Source: Verrucomicrobiota bacterium
Lineage (GTDB): Bacteria; Verrucomicrobiota; Verrucomicrobiia; Opitutales; Opitutaceae
DNA: 64,000 nucleotides
NCBI GenBank assembly: GCA_016222805.1
Contig: JACRQG010000030.1
Coordinates: 135,538 to 199,537, forward strand
Direction of reading: 5' to 3'
This document shows, piece by piece, positions 37,079-47,721 of this stretch (the stretch's first letter is position 1; each line of letters begins with the position of its first letter). The notes beneath the pieces were generated by a model. It saw only the letters and a list, made by a program, of their open reading frames with translations. It ran no database searches and was not told the DNA's origin. Position numbers and translations under genes: made by a program.

Positions 37079-39552
37079 TGGGCATCTGCTTTCGGTTCCT
37101 GCTGTTGGGTTTAGTCGCTGCCGGGCTGGCGGGCGGATCCCTGCGCTCGCAGGAGCGGACACTCGTCTTGCGCGCCCCGAGCGGGTCGGCGGCGGTGTTC
37201 GTGGAGACGGAGGACGGCTGGAAATGGAGCCACCTGCAAGTGCCCGGCAGTCCGGAAGAAGGCTGGAGGGTGGCGGAGGAGGAGTCGGAGCTCGCGACGA
37301 CCGCGGCCGATGGGCTCCTAAAGCCGGGCTGGAGTCTGGTCGAGGAGACGCTGGAGCGGGTGGTGCTGGAGCAAACCGATGCGGCGACGGGCCTGCAGGT
37401 GCGGCGGATCTTCGGGTTCGGGGAGGCCACGAATGTGCTGCGGGTGGACACCTGGGTGCGGGGCGCGGCCGGGACGATTCTCACGCGCGTGGGGTTGCTG
37501 CAGGCGCGGATCGCGGGCGAGTGGTTCGACGAGACCGGAACCGCGCCGGCGTCGTTTCCGCTGCTGGGGAATTCGCTCTTCGCGGGCATCGAGCACGTTT
37601 CCGGGGAGGCGGCGGTGGCGGGCGATAACGCGGACGTGGTGCGGCTCGTGCAGCGTCCCCGGCTGAGCGTGGGCGACGCCTGGACCAAGGTGGCGACAGT
37701 GGTGGTGGGCTGGCCGCAGCCGGGAGTCGGCACGGGGCTGGGCGGCCGGGCCCGGATCCGGGAGGCGTTTCTGCATTACCTGGACACCGTGCGGATCAAG
37801 CCGGATCGCATCGTGCTGCACACGGACACGTGGTGGTCGGTGCCGCGGCCGCTCAGCGAAGGCCGCGTCCTCGCGGACATCGAGGCCCTGCGTAAGGCGT
37901 TCTTCGACCGCACAGGGATTTTCTTCGACACCTATTGCGTCGACCTGGGCTGGTCGCATCCGCGCACGCTCTGGCGGGTGGACACCGGGCGATTCCCGAA
38001 CGATCTGCGTCCGATCCAGGAGCGACTCGCCGGGCTGGGCACGAAGCTGGGCCTATGGTATTCGCCGGGCAGCGGGTATCCGGACGGGTTGGACAACGGC
38101 TGGCTGCAGGCGCAGGGCTACGAGACGCTGCCCTTTGGCGGCGCGCTGGGGCAGGTCCCGTGCCTGGCGCTCGGCACGCGATATCAACGGGAGTTTCGCG
38201 AGCGCCTGGTGGAGCACGCCCGCCAGTACGAACTCGGGCACATCATCCTCGATTTCATGGCCTACCGCTGCGACGTGGCGTCGCATGGGCATCCGATCGG
38301 GCCGGAGTCACGGTACGCGATCGATGCCGGGCTGGCCGACGTGCTCGACAGTGTGCGCGCGGTGAACCCCCAGATGGTGCTGGAGCCGATGGTCTGCGGC
38401 TATCCGCCGAGCCCGTGGTGGTTGCTGAAGACGCCGTTTGTCCTCGGGCCGGCGGGTGATGACCTGCCGTATGGCCGCGGGCCGTGCCCGGACTGGATCG
38501 AGTCGCTGATCACGGCCCGGGATGCGGTGTACCGCGCCAGCCAGGAATCGTGGATCATGCCGACGCAGGCGCTGGAGACCTTCGATATCACGATGCTCAC
38601 GCCCGGTGAATTCAAGAACATGGCGGTGATGGCGATCGGGCGCGGGCGCTGGTTCCTCTCCACCTATTTCAGCACGGAGCAGATGAAGCCCGAGGACTGG
38701 GACTTCCTGGCGGCCCTGGTCCGCTGGGCGCGGGAAAACCGGCGGTGGCTGATCAATGCCTGGCAGATTGGCGGCCGGCCGGAGAATCGGGAGGCCTATG
38801 GGTACATGTTCCGGAATGCGGAGAAGGATCTGTATTGCGTACGCAACCCCTGGATCGAGCCGCGGGAGATCGAACTGCCCGGCCCGTCGGGCGCCACTGG
38901 CGCGTGGGAGGTGCGGATGATCTACCCGCGGCGGGCCGTCGTGGGCCGCGGTGGGCCGGGCGAATCGGGGCCGACACTTCGGCTGGCACCGTACGAGACC
39001 GTGTTCCTGGAAACGGCTCCCGTGAGCGAGGAGCCGCTGGAGGAAGCGTCGTCCGGGCCGGTGGCGGCGTTTGCCGCGGAACCCCGCCGATTGGCGGACC
39101 CGGTCACAACGTCGGCGCAGGACACCGGAGGAATGCGGTACTTTTGGAGTGGCCCCCTGGTGGTGCCGGAGGTGCAGGATCCGGAGTTGTGCGTGCTGGT
39201 GGAGGGAGGGCCGGAGGTGAGTCGTTCCAGTTGCCGGGTCTCGCTCGGCGGACGGGAAGTGAAGGCGATCAAGTCGACGAGCGCGGGGCAATTTGGGGCG
39301 GCGACCGATCCGTCGCCGGAGAACTGGAGCTGGTTCATCGTGCCGGTGCCGAAAGGGGAGACTTTACTGGACGTCGAAGTGACGGTGCTCGCGGAGCAGG
39401 CGCGGGTGGGGTTGTTTCTCCGGGGAGCGACCGCGGTCGGCACGGCGCCGGCACCGACGGATGGGACGACGGTCTTTCCGACCCCGCGGGCGGAGCGCCG
39501 GGCGTGGTCGCACACGCTCCAGCCGCTGCGGATCTTTCCCTTGGTGGAGTAG
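37078..39552 (+). CDS. Secreted GH36/GH27-like (alpha-galactosidase-type) glycosidase
   Basis: An 824-residue exported protein with a signal peptide ([20 protein letters not shown]). Residues about 30-225 form a beta-sandwich, then a TIM barrel of clan-D type: '[20 protein letters not shown]', '[18 protein letters not shown]', '[18 protein letters not shown]', and '[17 protein letters not shown]', where the Asp is the likely nucleophile by position. The C-terminal about 200 residues are beta-rich. It would release alpha-linked sugars outside the cytoplasm, but the substrate cannot be fixed from sequence. recF follows after 56 bp. Confidence 0.75.
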   Translation: MGICFRFLLLGLVAAGLAGGSLRSQERTLVLRAPSGSAAVFVETEDGWKWSHLQVPGSPEEGWRVAEEESELATTAADGLLKPGWSLVEETLERVVLEQTDAATGLQVRRIFGFGEATNVLRVDTWVRGAAGTILTRVGLLQARIAGEWFDETGTAPASFPLLGNSLFAGIEHVSGEAAVAGDNADVVRLVQRPRLSVGDAWTKVATVVVGWPQPGVGTGLGGRARIREAFLHYLDTVRIKPDRIVLHTDTWWSVPRPLSEGRVLADIEALRKAFFDRTGIFFDTYCVDLGWSHPRTLWRVDTGRFPNDLRPIQERLAGLGTKLGLWYSPGSGYPDGLDNGWLQAQGYETLPFGGALGQVPCLALGTRYQREFRERLVEHARQYELGHIILDFMAYRCDVASHGHPIGPESRYAIDAGLADVLDSVRAVNPQMVLEPMVCGYPPSPWWLLKTPFVLGPAGDDLPYGRGPCPDWIESLITARDAVYRASQESWIMPTQALETFDITMLTPGEFKNMAVMAIGRGRWFLSTYFSTEQMKPEDWDFLAALVRWARENRRWLINAWQIGGRPENREAYGYMFRNAEKDLYCVRNPWIEPREIELPGPSGATGAWEVRMIYPRRAVVGRGGPGESGPTLRLAPYETVFLETAPVSEEPLEEASSGPVAAFAAEPRRLADPVTTSAQDTGGMRYFWSGPLVVPEVQDPELCVLVEGGPEVSRSSCRVSLGGREVKAIKSTSAGQFGAATDPSPENWSWFIVPVPKGETLLDVEVTVLAEQARVGLFLRGATAVGTAPAPTDGTTVFPTPRAERRAWSHTLQPLRIFPLVE

Positions 39553-39608
39553 CGGAGGGGATTTCGCTTTCGCTTCGCCCTGGGATCCGCGTAATCCGGC
39601 GATCTCCG

Positions 39609-40547
39609 ATGCGATTGCGCAAACTCACGCTCCATCATTTCCGCAACGTGAGCTTTGCCGCGCTGGAGTTCAACGGGCGGCAGCAGTTTCTGCTCGGGAC
39701 GAACGGGCAGGGGAAGACGAACCTGCTCGAGGCGGCCGGCTTCCTCACGGCCCTCCGCTCATTCCGGACCTCGGAGAACCGGCTGCTGGTGTCCCAGACC
39801 CAGCATTGCGCGGCGCTGAGTTTCGAACTCGAGCACGAGCGCGAACAGGCGGTGCACGTCACCGTGAAGCTGCGGCACGACGGCAAGGAACTCTGGTGTG
39901 ACCAGGAACGGGTCACGCGGCTGGCGGAGTACCTGGGCCGGTTTCCCACTGTGGTGTTTTCGTCGCAGGACATGGGACTGGTGCGGGGTGCGCCGGCGGC
40001 GCGGCTGGCCCCGGCCGGGGTGGAGTTGATGGCGCGCCGCGCCGCGGGGCTGGAGGAACTGGGCCGGGAGCTGGCGCGGGCGTACGCGGCGATGGCCGGA
40101 GGCGATGAACCGGCGAGCCTCACGTACGAGCCGAGTTTTGGCGAGGCGTCGGCGGACGCCCTGCTCGCGCGGCTCGAGGCCGGGCGGGCGCGTGACCTCC
40201 AGTTCAAGACGACCCTGGTCGGGCCGCAGCGGGATGACTTTCTCTTCCGGGTGAAACACACGCCCGCGCGGGATTTCGCTTCCGAAGGCCAGCAACGGTC
40301 GCTGGTGCTGGCGCTGCGCATCGCGCAGGCGGCGTGGTGCCAGGCGCGCAGCGGAATCCGGCCGGTGCTGCTCGCGGACGACGTGCTGGGCGAACTGGAT
40401 CCAGTGCGCCGGGCGCGCTTCTGGTCGGCGCTGGATCCCGAGTCGCAGGTGATCGCCACCGGCACGCATCTGCCGGAGGCGGATCTGGGAGAGTGGCAGG
40501 TGTTCACGGTGACGGAGGGGACCTTCGTCGCGAAGGCGGGCGCATGA
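39609..40547 (+). CDS. recF: RecF-like recombination ATPase, internally shortened
   Basis: SMC-like ATPase that in full form binds single-strand gaps and loads RecA with RecOR. Clear marks are '[18 protein letters not shown]', Walker A 'GTNGQGKTN' (30-38), signature '[16 protein letters not shown]', and Walker B '[20 protein letters not shown]'. At 312 residues it is about 45-50 short of the family. The missing part follows '[16 protein letters not shown]': the usual 'RR.FLD......Y...L..Y...L..RN' stretch is absent and the text jumps to '[18 protein letters not shown]'. The frame is kept. The stop overlaps the next start (ATGA). Function may be impaired. Confidence 0.88.
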   Translation: MRLRKLTLHHFRNVSFAALEFNGRQQFLLGTNGQGKTNLLEAAGFLTALRSFRTSENRLLVSQTQHCAALSFELEHEREQAVHVTVKLRHDGKELWCDQERVTRLAEYLGRFPTVVFSSQDMGLVRGAPAARLAPAGVELMARRAAGLEELGRELARAYAAMAGGDEPASLTYEPSFGEASADALLARLEAGRARDLQFKTTLVGPQRDDFLFRVKHTPARDFASEGQQRSLVLALRIAQAAWCQARSGIRPVLLADDVLGELDPVRRARFWSALDPESQVIATGTHLPEADLGEWQVFTVTEGTFVAKAGA

Positions 40548-41278
40548 CCGCGTGGGATGCGGGCACGTGGACCCTGGCCGCCGTGGCGGCGGTGATCGTG
40601 GGGATCTCGAAGTCGGGGATCGGCGGACTGGGGATGCTGGCCGTCGTGATCTTCGCGCAGATTCTACCCGCCAAGCAGGCGACCGGCCTGGTGCTGCCGC
40701 TGCTGTGTTTCGGCGACGTGGCGGGCGCGACCGTGTACTGGAAACACGCGGTGTGGTCGCACATCCGGCGGCTGTTTCCCTGGACCGCCGCCGGGGTGGT
40801 GGGCGGGTACTTCGCCCTGGGTCGGATCGACGACGCGCAGGCGCGCACGCTGATCGGCGGGATCGTGCTGGGTCTGGTGGCGATGCACTTCATCCGACGG
40901 AAGTACGTGGGGCACGAGGCGGAGCACGGTGCCTGGTTCGCACCGACGATCGGCGTGCTGGCGGGATTCACGACGCTGGTGGCCAACGCCGCCGGTCCGC
41001 TGATGGCGATTTACCTTCTGGCGATGCGCCTTCCGAAGTTGGACTGGGTCGGAACGGGGGCGGTGTTCTTCCTGCTCCTCAATTTCTTCAAGGTTCCGTT
41101 CATGGTGCACCTCGGACTGATCACCGGATCCAGCCTGCTGTTGAATCTGGCGCTGGTGCCGGCGGTGCTCGCCGGCTTGTGGGTCGGGCAGAAGATTGTC
41201 CGGCGCATCGACCAGCGGGCCTTCGAGAATCTGGCGCTGATCCTCGCGATGGCGGCCGGCGTGCGGCTGTTGTTCTGA
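40544..41278 (+). CDS. TauE/SafE-family (sulfite exporter-like) permease
   Basis: A 244-residue inner-membrane protein with about eight helices and the two-fold family pattern: '[20 protein letters not shown]' near the N-terminus and '[20 protein letters not shown]' in the second half. Family members export sulfite, sulfoacetate or related anions, or are uncharacterised; the substrate is open. The ATG at 40544 overlaps the recF stop, so it is translated with recF, which does not suggest a shared role. Confidence 0.88.
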   Translation: MTAWDAGTWTLAAVAAVIVGISKSGIGGLGMLAVVIFAQILPAKQATGLVLPLLCFGDVAGATVYWKHAVWSHIRRLFPWTAAGVVGGYFALGRIDDAQARTLIGGIVLGLVAMHFIRRKYVGHEAEHGAWFAPTIGVLAGFTTLVANAAGPLMAIYLLAMRLPKLDWVGTGAVFFLLLNFFKVPFMVHLGLITGSSLLLNLALVPAVLAGLWVGQKIVRRIDQRAFENLALILAMAAGVRLLF

Positions 41279-41344
41279 GGCGAGCGCAGGGCACGGGCCT
41301 GATTCACCTTCCCTTTGGCGCGGGCGTCGCCTTTCACTTGCCTC

Positions 41345-41965
41345 ATGTCCCGAATGAACGTGCGAAAGATGTGGGCGGCCAAGCTGGCCGGCCGGCTGGC
41401 GCCGGACGGTGCGATCGGGACCGCGGACCTCCGGCCCCGCCCATCGCCTGCACGGGAACCGGCGGTTCTGGCGGTCCGCCGCCCGTACGCCGGCGTGGTG
41501 CTGGGGGTGGATCCGTCCCTGCGCGGCACCGGATTGGCGCTGGTCGAGTTTGCGCCCGGGCGCACGCCGGTCCTGTTGCGCTGCCAGACGGTGCGGGTGC
41601 CGGCGCGCCGAACCCTGGCGGAGGCATTGGCGGAAATCCACCGGGCGGTGACGGCGTTCGTGGACGGAGGCAACGTGCGGCACGTGGCGCTCGAGCAGAC
41701 GATTTACGTGCAGAATGTGCGCACCGCACAGATCCTCGGGGCGGCCCGGGGGGCGGCGATCGCGGCGGTGGCTTTGCGCGAGTTGCCGGTGTTCGAATAC
41801 CCGCCATTGCGGGTGAAGCAGGCGGTGGTCGGGGCCGGCCGCGCGAGCAAGGAGCAGGTGGCGCGCACCGTGATGGCGCTGCTCGGCCACGGTCGCACGC
41901 TGGCGTTGGACGAGTCGGACGCGGCCGGCGTGGCGCTGTGCCACGCGTTCACCTGGCGCGGCTGA
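41345..41965 (+). CDS. ruvC: Holliday junction resolvase RuvC with N-terminal extension
   Basis: Endonuclease that cuts Holliday junctions with RuvAB. Of 206 residues the last about 157 are the RuvC nuclease: first catalytic Asp in 'GVDPSLRGTG' (D56), Glu in 'VALEQTIYVQN' (E117), and the C-terminal acidic pair in 'DESDAAGVALCHAF' (D189, D192). About 49 extra residues precede the usual start; they are basic and proline-containing, and no start codon lies nearer the core. The ATG at 41345 is chosen over a TTG 10 codons before. ruvA and ruvB are not here. Confidence 0.92.
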   Translation: MSRMNVRKMWAAKLAGRLAPDGAIGTADLRPRPSPAREPAVLAVRRPYAGVVLGVDPSLRGTGLALVEFAPGRTPVLLRCQTVRVPARRTLAEALAEIHRAVTAFVDGGNVRHVALEQTIYVQNVRTAQILGAARGAAIAAVALRELPVFEYPPLRVKQAVVGAGRASKEQVARTVMALLGHGRTLALDESDAAGVALCHAFTWRG

Positions 41966-41981
41966 CGGGAGCGCGCGGGGG

Positions 41982-44804
41982 TCAGCCCACCACTTCCTTC
42001 AGGACGCGGCCCAAATCCTTTTCGCGATAGGGTTTGGTGAGGTAGCCGAGGAAGCCCTTCTCGAAGTACTCCCGGCGCACGTCGTCGTTGTCATAACCGC
42101 TGGCGACGATGGCGCGCACATTGGGATCGAGTTTGCGCAGTTCGTAGAAGCACTCCTCGCCGCCCATGCCGCCGACCACCGTCAGGTCCATGATCACCGC
42201 ATCGTAGTGGGACTTGCCGAGGTTCTGGTAGCGTCGGAAGAGCGCGACGGCCTCGTCGCCGTTGCGCGCGAGATCGCAGGAGTAGCCGAGGCTCTGCAGC
42301 ATGCCGGCCGTAAGGTCGGAGATCTTCGGATCGTCATCCATGAAAAGCACGCGGTAGGTCCGGTGCGTCTGCAGGAGCGGTTTCGCCCGCGGCTGAAGAT
42401 CGACCGGCGCTTCCGCCCGCGGCAGGTACACGGTGAACGCGGTGCCGACGCCGACGACGGAGTTGAGGCCGATCTGGCCACCGTGTTTCAGCACAATCTT
42501 GAGGACGGTCGCGAGGCCAAGGCCGGTGCCGTGCTTCTTGGTGGTGAAGAAGGGATCGAAGATCTTGTCGATGTGCTCGGGCTTGATGCCGCTGCCGTTG
42601 TCCCGCACCTCGAACTCGACATAGCCGCCGGCCGCGAGCCCCGGGACTTCGTCGTCCTTGACGGTGCAGTTCCGTACCTTCAACTGCAGCCGCTGCCGAT
42701 GGGGAGGCGGCGGCATGGCCTGGAGGGCGTTGACGATCAGGTTCTGGAAGACCTGCAGAATTTGCGCGCGATCGACGAGCACGTTGTCGGCGTCCGCCGC
42801 GAACTCCGTTACGATTTCCGCCCCGGAGCCCGCGGCGGCCACCCGTCGCGCGTCCTCCATGATGTCGCGGGAGGCGCAGACACTTCGCGTGCCGGTGCCG
42901 CCCTTGGCGAAGGCCAGCAATTGGCGGGTCAGTCCCTTGGCGGTGTCGCAGGATTTCTCCGCATCGGCGAGGCGACTGTAGTCCTGCTTTTCGGTGGCGA
43001 GTGAAATCGCGCCGAGGATCGTGGTCAGATGGTTGTTGAAATCGTGCGCGATGCCGCTCGCGAGGAGGCCAAGGTGCTCGAAGCGATCCGCCTTCATCAG
43101 TTCGTCCGGGGTGAGGGTCATTTCATCCGGATTGCGGAACACCAGCACGAGGCCCTGCGGCCTTCCCTCCGGCCCGGGCAGGGCGCGGGCGGTCCAGACA
43201 ATGGGCACGGCGTCGCCGCCACCGGCGGAAGGGGCGAGGGCGTCGGTCGCGATCAGTCCGAGGGGCTCATCGGCGGCGAGCAGCGTCTCGACCGGATCCT
43301 CGGCGGGCCGGCCACCCTGGCGTTTCACCAGGCGGAAGACGTCGCCGAGCAGCTGGCCGGAAAGCTCGGCGGCGGGGACGTGCAGCAAGCGGGCCGCCAC
43401 CAGATTGTGGACGGTTATCCGGCTGCGTTCGTCGGTGACAAGGATGCCCTCCGAGACCGCGTCGAGGATTCCGGTCACCTGGCCACGGCCGAGGCAATCG
43501 TCGCCGGCGATCGCCGTGGCGGGAAGCGGAGCGCAGAAGCCCACGACGCGCAGCAATTCCCGCTTGCGGCTGACGCTGCGGTGGGCCCCGAACAGCACCG
43601 CCACGGCCTTGCCGTCGCGCGCCCGCAGGCGGACGGTCTCGACCCAGGAAGTCTGGCCGGGAAAGCGGTTGAGCAGCCATGGTTCGACTCCGGCCGCGGC
43701 CTCGTCGGCCGGGATGGCGGCCGCAAAGGAGTCGCGCGTCGGGGGCAGCCGGCCCTCGGCGTAGCCGAGCAGTTTTTCCCAGGCCGGGGAGTAACAGAAG
43801 AGCTGGTTGGCGAAATCGAGTTCGAAGACCGCGAGCGGCCCGGCTCCGCTCAGGTCCTGCAGCCGGGCGTCGTTGGCCACGAGGGAGTCCTCGATTTCCT
43901 TGCGCTCGGAAATGTCGAGATGCAGCCCCACCACCCGGTCCACCTTGCCGTCGGGACCGACGATTTGCAGGCCGAGGCACTGGATCCACACCCAGTGGCC
44001 ACGCCGGTGCTTCATGCGAAACTCGACATTGAGCGGCCGGGTGCCGGCGGCGGTGCGGCGGCCCACCTTGTCCGGGGCGGCGGAGGAGTCGTCCGGATGG
44101 AGGAGGCGGCGCCAGGCGTCCACCGTATCAGGCAGTTCCGGCGGCGCATAGCCGAGCAGTTTCTTCCAGGCCGCCGACAGGTGCACCTGGCCCTCGCGCA
44201 GGTTGAGATCGAAGTAGCCGGCGGACCCATTCTCGAAGAGGAGCCGAAGACCCTCGCGGGCCGTATCGCCGTCACCACCCGGGGTGCCGGCACGGGGCGA
44301 CGCGCCGGGCAGTGTGATTACGACGTGAAAGCCGTGCGCGGGATCCAGCGCAGATTCCAGCGCGACCTGCACCTCCCGCGAGTCGCTCCCGCCGTCCGGG
44401 AGCGTCGTGAGGGGCATGGGCTGGCCGGACGGACTGCTCCGGAGGACGTCCCACTGCGCTTCCAGGAACTCGGGATCCGTGGAAACAATCTCGAAACTGA
44501 AGAGCGACGGAAGCGCCTCCCCCACGATCGGCCGCTCGGGCCACAGTTGCCGGGCTCCGGCGCTGGCCGCCACAACCTTCCCGGCCGCGTCGGTCTGCAA
44601 CACGGCGCGAAAATGGCCCGGAGTGGGCGGGAGCGCGGACAGTGAGGGCGGAGTCGGCAAGGCGAGGAAAAGGTAACCTACGGGTGGAGCGCGGGGGTGG
44701 CGACTGTACCCCGCATCGTACAGTCCATCGGGTGAAGGAGGGGCGGGGTATCCCGTCTCCACGCGGACCAGGGACGGGCGGGGCGGGAGGACATGCTCGG
44801 ACAA
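41982..44804 (-). CDS. PAS-containing hybrid histidine kinase with C-terminal receiver
   Basis: A 940-residue soluble sensor kinase with no membrane helix. There are several PAS folds at about 60-560: '[20 protein letters not shown]' ending in '[19 protein letters not shown]', '[20 protein letters not shown]', and '[20 protein letters not shown]'. The phosphoacceptor is His587 in '[11 protein letters not shown]'. The ATPase has '[10 protein letters not shown]', '[20 protein letters not shown]', '[12 protein letters not shown]'. The receiver has Asp873 in '[13 protein letters not shown]' and ends '[19 protein letters not shown]'. The kinase is of the NtrB-like 'HDFNN' class. The only upstream start is TTG at 44804, so the N-terminus is uncertain. 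The signal and target are unknown. Confidence 0.9.
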   Translation of the reverse strand: MSEHVLPPRPSLVRVETGYPAPPSPDGLYDAGYSRHPRAPPVGYLFLALPTPPSLSALPPTPGHFRAVLQTDAAGKVVAASAGARQLWPERPIVGEALPSLFSFEIVSTDPEFLEAQWDVLRSSPSGQPMPLTTLPDGGSDSREVQVALESALDPAHGFHVVITLPGASPRAGTPGGDGDTAREGLRLLFENGSAGYFDLNLREGQVHLSAAWKKLLGYAPPELPDTVDAWRRLLHPDDSSAAPDKVGRRTAAGTRPLNVEFRMKHRRGHWVWIQCLGLQIVGPDGKVDRVVGLHLDISERKEIEDSLVANDARLQDLSGAGPLAVFELDFANQLFCYSPAWEKLLGYAEGRLPPTRDSFAAAIPADEAAAGVEPWLLNRFPGQTSWVETVRLRARDGKAVAVLFGAHRSVSRKRELLRVVGFCAPLPATAIAGDDCLGRGQVTGILDAVSEGILVTDERSRITVHNLVAARLLHVPAAELSGQLLGDVFRLVKRQGGRPAEDPVETLLAADEPLGLIATDALAPSAGGGDAVPIVWTARALPGPEGRPQGLVLVFRNPDEMTLTPDELMKADRFEHLGLLASGIAHDFNNHLTTILGAISLATEKQDYSRLADAEKSCDTAKGLTRQLLAFAKGGTGTRSVCASRDIMEDARRVAAAGSGAEIVTEFAADADNVLVDRAQILQVFQNLIVNALQAMPPPPHRQRLQLKVRNCTVKDDEVPGLAAGGYVEFEVRDNGSGIKPEHIDKIFDPFFTTKKHGTGLGLATVLKIVLKHGGQIGLNSVVGVGTAFTVYLPRAEAPVDLQPRAKPLLQTHRTYRVLFMDDDPKISDLTAGMLQSLGYSCDLARNGDEAVALFRRYQNLGKSHYDAVIMDLTVVGGMGGEECFYELRKLDPNVRAIVASGYDNDDVRREYFEKGFLGYLTKPYREKDLGRVLKEVVG

Positions 44805-44824
44805 GTATTACGTTGTTGCTTACG

Positions 44825-44900
44825 TCTGGGCGGGGCGACCCCGCCCCGCACCATTTGGTTAAGGGTCCGACTAAAGCGGGGCGTGGTCGCCCCGCCCAGA
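44825..44900. repeat. REP doublet: two hairpins in inverted orientation
   Basis: Two 25-base arms (44825-44849 and 44876-44900) are inverted copies of each other with one mismatch, separated by 26 AT-richer bases. Each arm is itself a hairpin: GGGCGGGG-CGA-CCCCGCCC on the left, GCGGGGCG-TGGT-CGCCCCGC on the right. This is the classic layout of a REP/BIME unit. It lies between hemH and the kinase gene, both on the minus strand, and could also end hemH transcription. Confidence 0.8.
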
Positions 44901-44940
44901 AGAAACCTGAGCCGAACGGAGGCAGGTCAACATGGTGGTC

Positions 44941-45981
44941 CTAGACCATGCCATCCTGCAGCCACTTTCGCGACCGCGCAGCGAGGAAATCAATGTAGGC
45001 CGGATGGTCGTTGAGGCAGGGAACCTGGGAGAACGATTCTCCACCCGCCTGGAGGAACGCGTTCTTTCCCTCTCCGCTGATTTCCTCAATGGTCTCGAGG
45101 CAGTCGGCGACGAACGCGGGGCAGAGGACGAGGAGCCGTTTCCGGCCCTCGCCGGGCAGACGGGCAAGGGTCTCGTCCGTATAGGGAGAGAGCCAGGGCT
45201 CGCCGACCAGGCGCGACTGGAAGGAAACGAAGTGGCGATCCGCCGGAATGCCCGCCCGGGCCACGAGCGCCCGCGTGGTCGCCAGGCACTGGGCCTTGTA
45301 GCACGTGGAGTGGACCGGCGAACACGTGGTGCAGCAGTCGGAGACGAGCGTGCAATGGGCGCGGGAGGAATCCGCCTTCTGCAGGTGTCGCACGGGAATG
45401 CCGTGGTAGCTGAACAGGACGTAGTCGTGCGGCTGCGCCAGGTACGGCGCGCAGACGGTGTGGAGCGCCTCGATGTAATCGCGGTCGGCGTAGAAGGGTT
45501 GCACGCAATCGACGCGGAGCTTTGGCCCAAGCCGGGCCGCCTCCTCGTAGACCTTGACCACGACGGTCTCCCACGAAGACATCGCGTAGTGGGGGTACTG
45601 CGGAAACAGCAGCACCTGGCCGACGCCATCGGCCGCCATCTGCGCCACGATGGAGGCGATCGACGGCTCGCCATAACGCATCGCAAGGTACACCGGGGTA
45701 TCCGACCCCAGGTTGGCCGCCAGTTTGTCGCGCACCGATCGGGAGGTGAGGATCAGAGGGGAGCCGTCCTTCGTCCAGATTTCCTCGTAGGCGTGCGCGG
45801 ACTTGGGGGCGCGGAAGCGGCAGATGATCTGGTTGACGAGGAGTCGGCGCAGGAACGGGTTGGATGGCTTGTCGATGACCCGCTCATCTCCCAGGAACTC
45901 CTCGAGGTAGCGCCGCACATCGGGTACGGAGGTGGAGGCCGGGGAGCCGAGATTGACGAGAAGGACGGCGCGCTTGGGCAT
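44941..45981 (-). CDS. hemH: Ferrochelatase with internal cysteine cluster
   Basis: Inserts Fe2+ into protoporphyrin (or coproporphyrin) in the last steps of heme synthesis. Length is 346 residues from the ATG at 45981 ('MPKRAVLLVNLGSPASTSVP'). Family marks are 'EFLGDERVIDKP', 'YAMRYGEPSI'-like 'LAMRYGEPSI', the metal-site His193 in 'LFSYHGIPVRHL', and the C-terminal 'CPAFVADCLETIEEI'. Between residues 210 and 232 are six cysteines (210, 216, 217, 220, 227, 232), a pattern seen in bacterial ferrochelatases that hold a [2Fe-2S] cluster in an internal loop. It stands apart from hemB, which starts at the other end of the window. Confidence 0.96.
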   Translation of the reverse strand: MPKRAVLLVNLGSPASTSVPDVRRYLEEFLGDERVIDKPSNPFLRRLLVNQIICRFRAPKSAHAYEEIWTKDGSPLILTSRSVRDKLAANLGSDTPVYLAMRYGEPSIASIVAQMAADGVGQVLLFPQYPHYAMSSWETVVVKVYEEAARLGPKLRVDCVQPFYADRDYIEALHTVCAPYLAQPHDYVLFSYHGIPVRHLQKADSSRAHCTLVSDCCTTCSPVHSTCYKAQCLATTRALVARAGIPADRHFVSFQSRLVGEPWLSPYTDETLARLPGEGRKRLLVLCPAFVADCLETIEEISGEGKNAFLQAGGESFSQVPCLNDHPAYIDFLAARSRKWLQDGMV

Positions 45982-46096
45982 GGGAAGGGAAGTGGTTCTG
46001 CAAGAACGCAGAAAAGGACTCCGCCGCAAGGGGGAAACCTGAAAATTGCCTTTTGTCTTCGCCGAAGCCCGTCAACGCTGGTCGGCTTCCAATTCC

Positions 46097-47689
46097 ATGA
46101 TCACTCCGCGCAAGCCCGTCCTCCTGGTCATCCGCGATGGCTGGGGCAAGAATCCCGATCCCGCGCAGCACGCGACCAACGCCGTCGCCCTGGCGCGCAA
46201 GCCCTGCGACGATCAGCTGCGCGCGAAGTACCCGCACACGCTGGTCCGGGCTTCGGGGTTGGATGTCGGCCTGCCCGACGGAGTGATGGGCAACAGTGAG
46301 GTGGGCCACGAGAACATCGGGGCCGGTCGGATTGTGGATCAGGAACTGGTGCGCCTGAACAAGCTCTTCTCCGAGAAGCGCCTTGCCGCCAACCCGGTCT
46401 GGCGCGGACTGGTCGATCGCCTCCGGAGCCGCCCCGGGGCCAGGCTGCATCTGATGGGCATCGTCAGCGACGCCGGGGTGCACGGCATGCTGGATCATCT
46501 TTACGGCATCCTCCGCCAAGCCAAGGAGGACGGCCTGGGCGCCGGCCAGGTGTTCATCCACGCGTTCACGGATGGACGCGATACCCCGCCCACCAGCGGC
46601 CTCGGGTATGTGCAGCAGGTTGACGCGCAGTGCCGCGCGATCGGGATTGGGGCGATCGCGAGCGTCTGCGGTCGCTTCTGGGCGATGGACCGCGACAACC
46701 GCTGGGAGCGGGTAAGCAAGGCCTACTACATGCTCACCGGCAGGAAGGCGGAGGCGACGGCTTCCTCGGCAGCCGCCGCCGTGCAGGCTTATTACGACAA
46801 GCCGGCGAACGACTCGCAGAAGGGCGATGAGTTCGTGGTGCCGACCTGGATCGTGGATGGCCAGGGGCGGCCGCTGGCGACCATCGGCGACGGCGACGCG
46901 GTCCTGTTCTACAATTACCGCGGGGACCGTCCCCGCGAGATCACCAAGGCCTTCGTGATTGATGGCTTCAAGGAGTTTGATCGCGGGGCCAAGCTCGACC
47001 TCTACTACGCGACGATGACGGAGTACGAGACCGGCCTCCCGGTGAAAGTGATCTCCCCGAAGCCGGAACCGTTGAAGAACATCCTGGGCAAGGTCGTGAG
47101 CGACGCCGGCATCGCGCAGTTCCGGTGCGCCGAAACGGAGAAGAACCCGCACGTGACGTTTTTCTTCAACAACTACCGGAAGGACCCGTTCCCCGGGGAG
47201 GACCGCGCGTGTCCGCCAAGCCCGAAGGTGCCGACCTACGACCTGCAGCCGGAGATGTCAGCCACGGAGGTCACCCGCGTGGCCAAGGCTGCCATCCTTT
47301 CCGGAAAGTACGGCCTGATCGTCGTCAACTACGCCAACCCCGACATGGTGGGTCACACGGGCTCGTTGCCGGCGGCGATCAAGGCGGTGGAGGCAACAGA
47401 CCAGGGCGTGGGTGAACTGCTCGCCGCGCTGTCATCGGTGGGGGGGCGAGCGGTGATCGCAGCGGATCACGGCAACGCCGAACAGATGTGGGACCCGTCG
47501 GTCAATGGGCCGCACACCGCGCACACCCTGAACCTGGTCGAGGTGTTCGTCGTGGGGGAGGAGTTTTCGGCAGGGCGCACCCGGATGCGGCCGGAGGGGC
47601 GCCTGGCGGATCTCGCCCCCACCGTCCTCCAGTTGATGGGCCTGCCAAAGCCGGCGGAGATGACAGGGGAGAGCCTGATCGCCGGCTGA
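46097..47689 (+). CDS. gpmI: 2,3-bisphosphoglycerate-independent phosphoglycerate mutase
   Basis: Converts 3- to 2-phosphoglycerate in glycolysis using two Mn2+ ions and a phosphoserine. Length is 530 residues (family about 510-550). The alkaline-phosphatase-like metal sites appear in 'LLVIRDGWGKNPDP', 'GVMGNSEVGHENIGAGR' (catalytic Ser), 'DGRDTPPTSG', 'ANPDMVGHTG', and 'IAADHGNAEQMWD'. 'FYNYRGDRPREITKAF' is typical. The ATG at 46097 is preferred to an earlier frame start that adds 17 residues. hemH is divergent. Confidence 0.97.
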   Translation: MITPRKPVLLVIRDGWGKNPDPAQHATNAVALARKPCDDQLRAKYPHTLVRASGLDVGLPDGVMGNSEVGHENIGAGRIVDQELVRLNKLFSEKRLAANPVWRGLVDRLRSRPGARLHLMGIVSDAGVHGMLDHLYGILRQAKEDGLGAGQVFIHAFTDGRDTPPTSGLGYVQQVDAQCRAIGIGAIASVCGRFWAMDRDNRWERVSKAYYMLTGRKAEATASSAAAAVQAYYDKPANDSQKGDEFVVPTWIVDGQGRPLATIGDGDAVLFYNYRGDRPREITKAFVIDGFKEFDRGAKLDLYYATMTEYETGLPVKVISPKPEPLKNILGKVVSDAGIAQFRCAETEKNPHVTFFFNNYRKDPFPGEDRACPPSPKVPTYDLQPEMSATEVTRVAKAAILSGKYGLIVVNYANPDMVGHTGSLPAAIKAVEATDQGVGELLAALSSVGGRAVIAADHGNAEQMWDPSVNGPHTAHTLNLVEVFVVGEEFSAGRTRMRPEGRLADLAPTVLQLMGLPKPAEMTGESLIAG

Positions 47690-47703
47690 GTTCCGCCCCG
47701 CGT

Positions 47704-47721
47704 CGGGGACGGCTGTCCCCG
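47704..47721. repeat. Hairpin after gpmI
   Basis: CGGGGAC-GGCT-GTCCCCG, 15 bp after the gpmI stop and followed by a short T run (CTTT). A possible weak terminator. The rest of the 178-bp gap to aspS contains a second, imperfect hairpin at 47791-47825 (CTCGGGCGCAAA with TTTGCGCGCCCGGGAG). Confidence 0.45.

Noticed and set aside
38745-40547. 600-codon frame that would extend RecF by 288 residues
   Set aside because: The extra part overlaps the GH36-like gene in another frame and has no RecF character; RecF begins at 39609 with its normal N-terminus.
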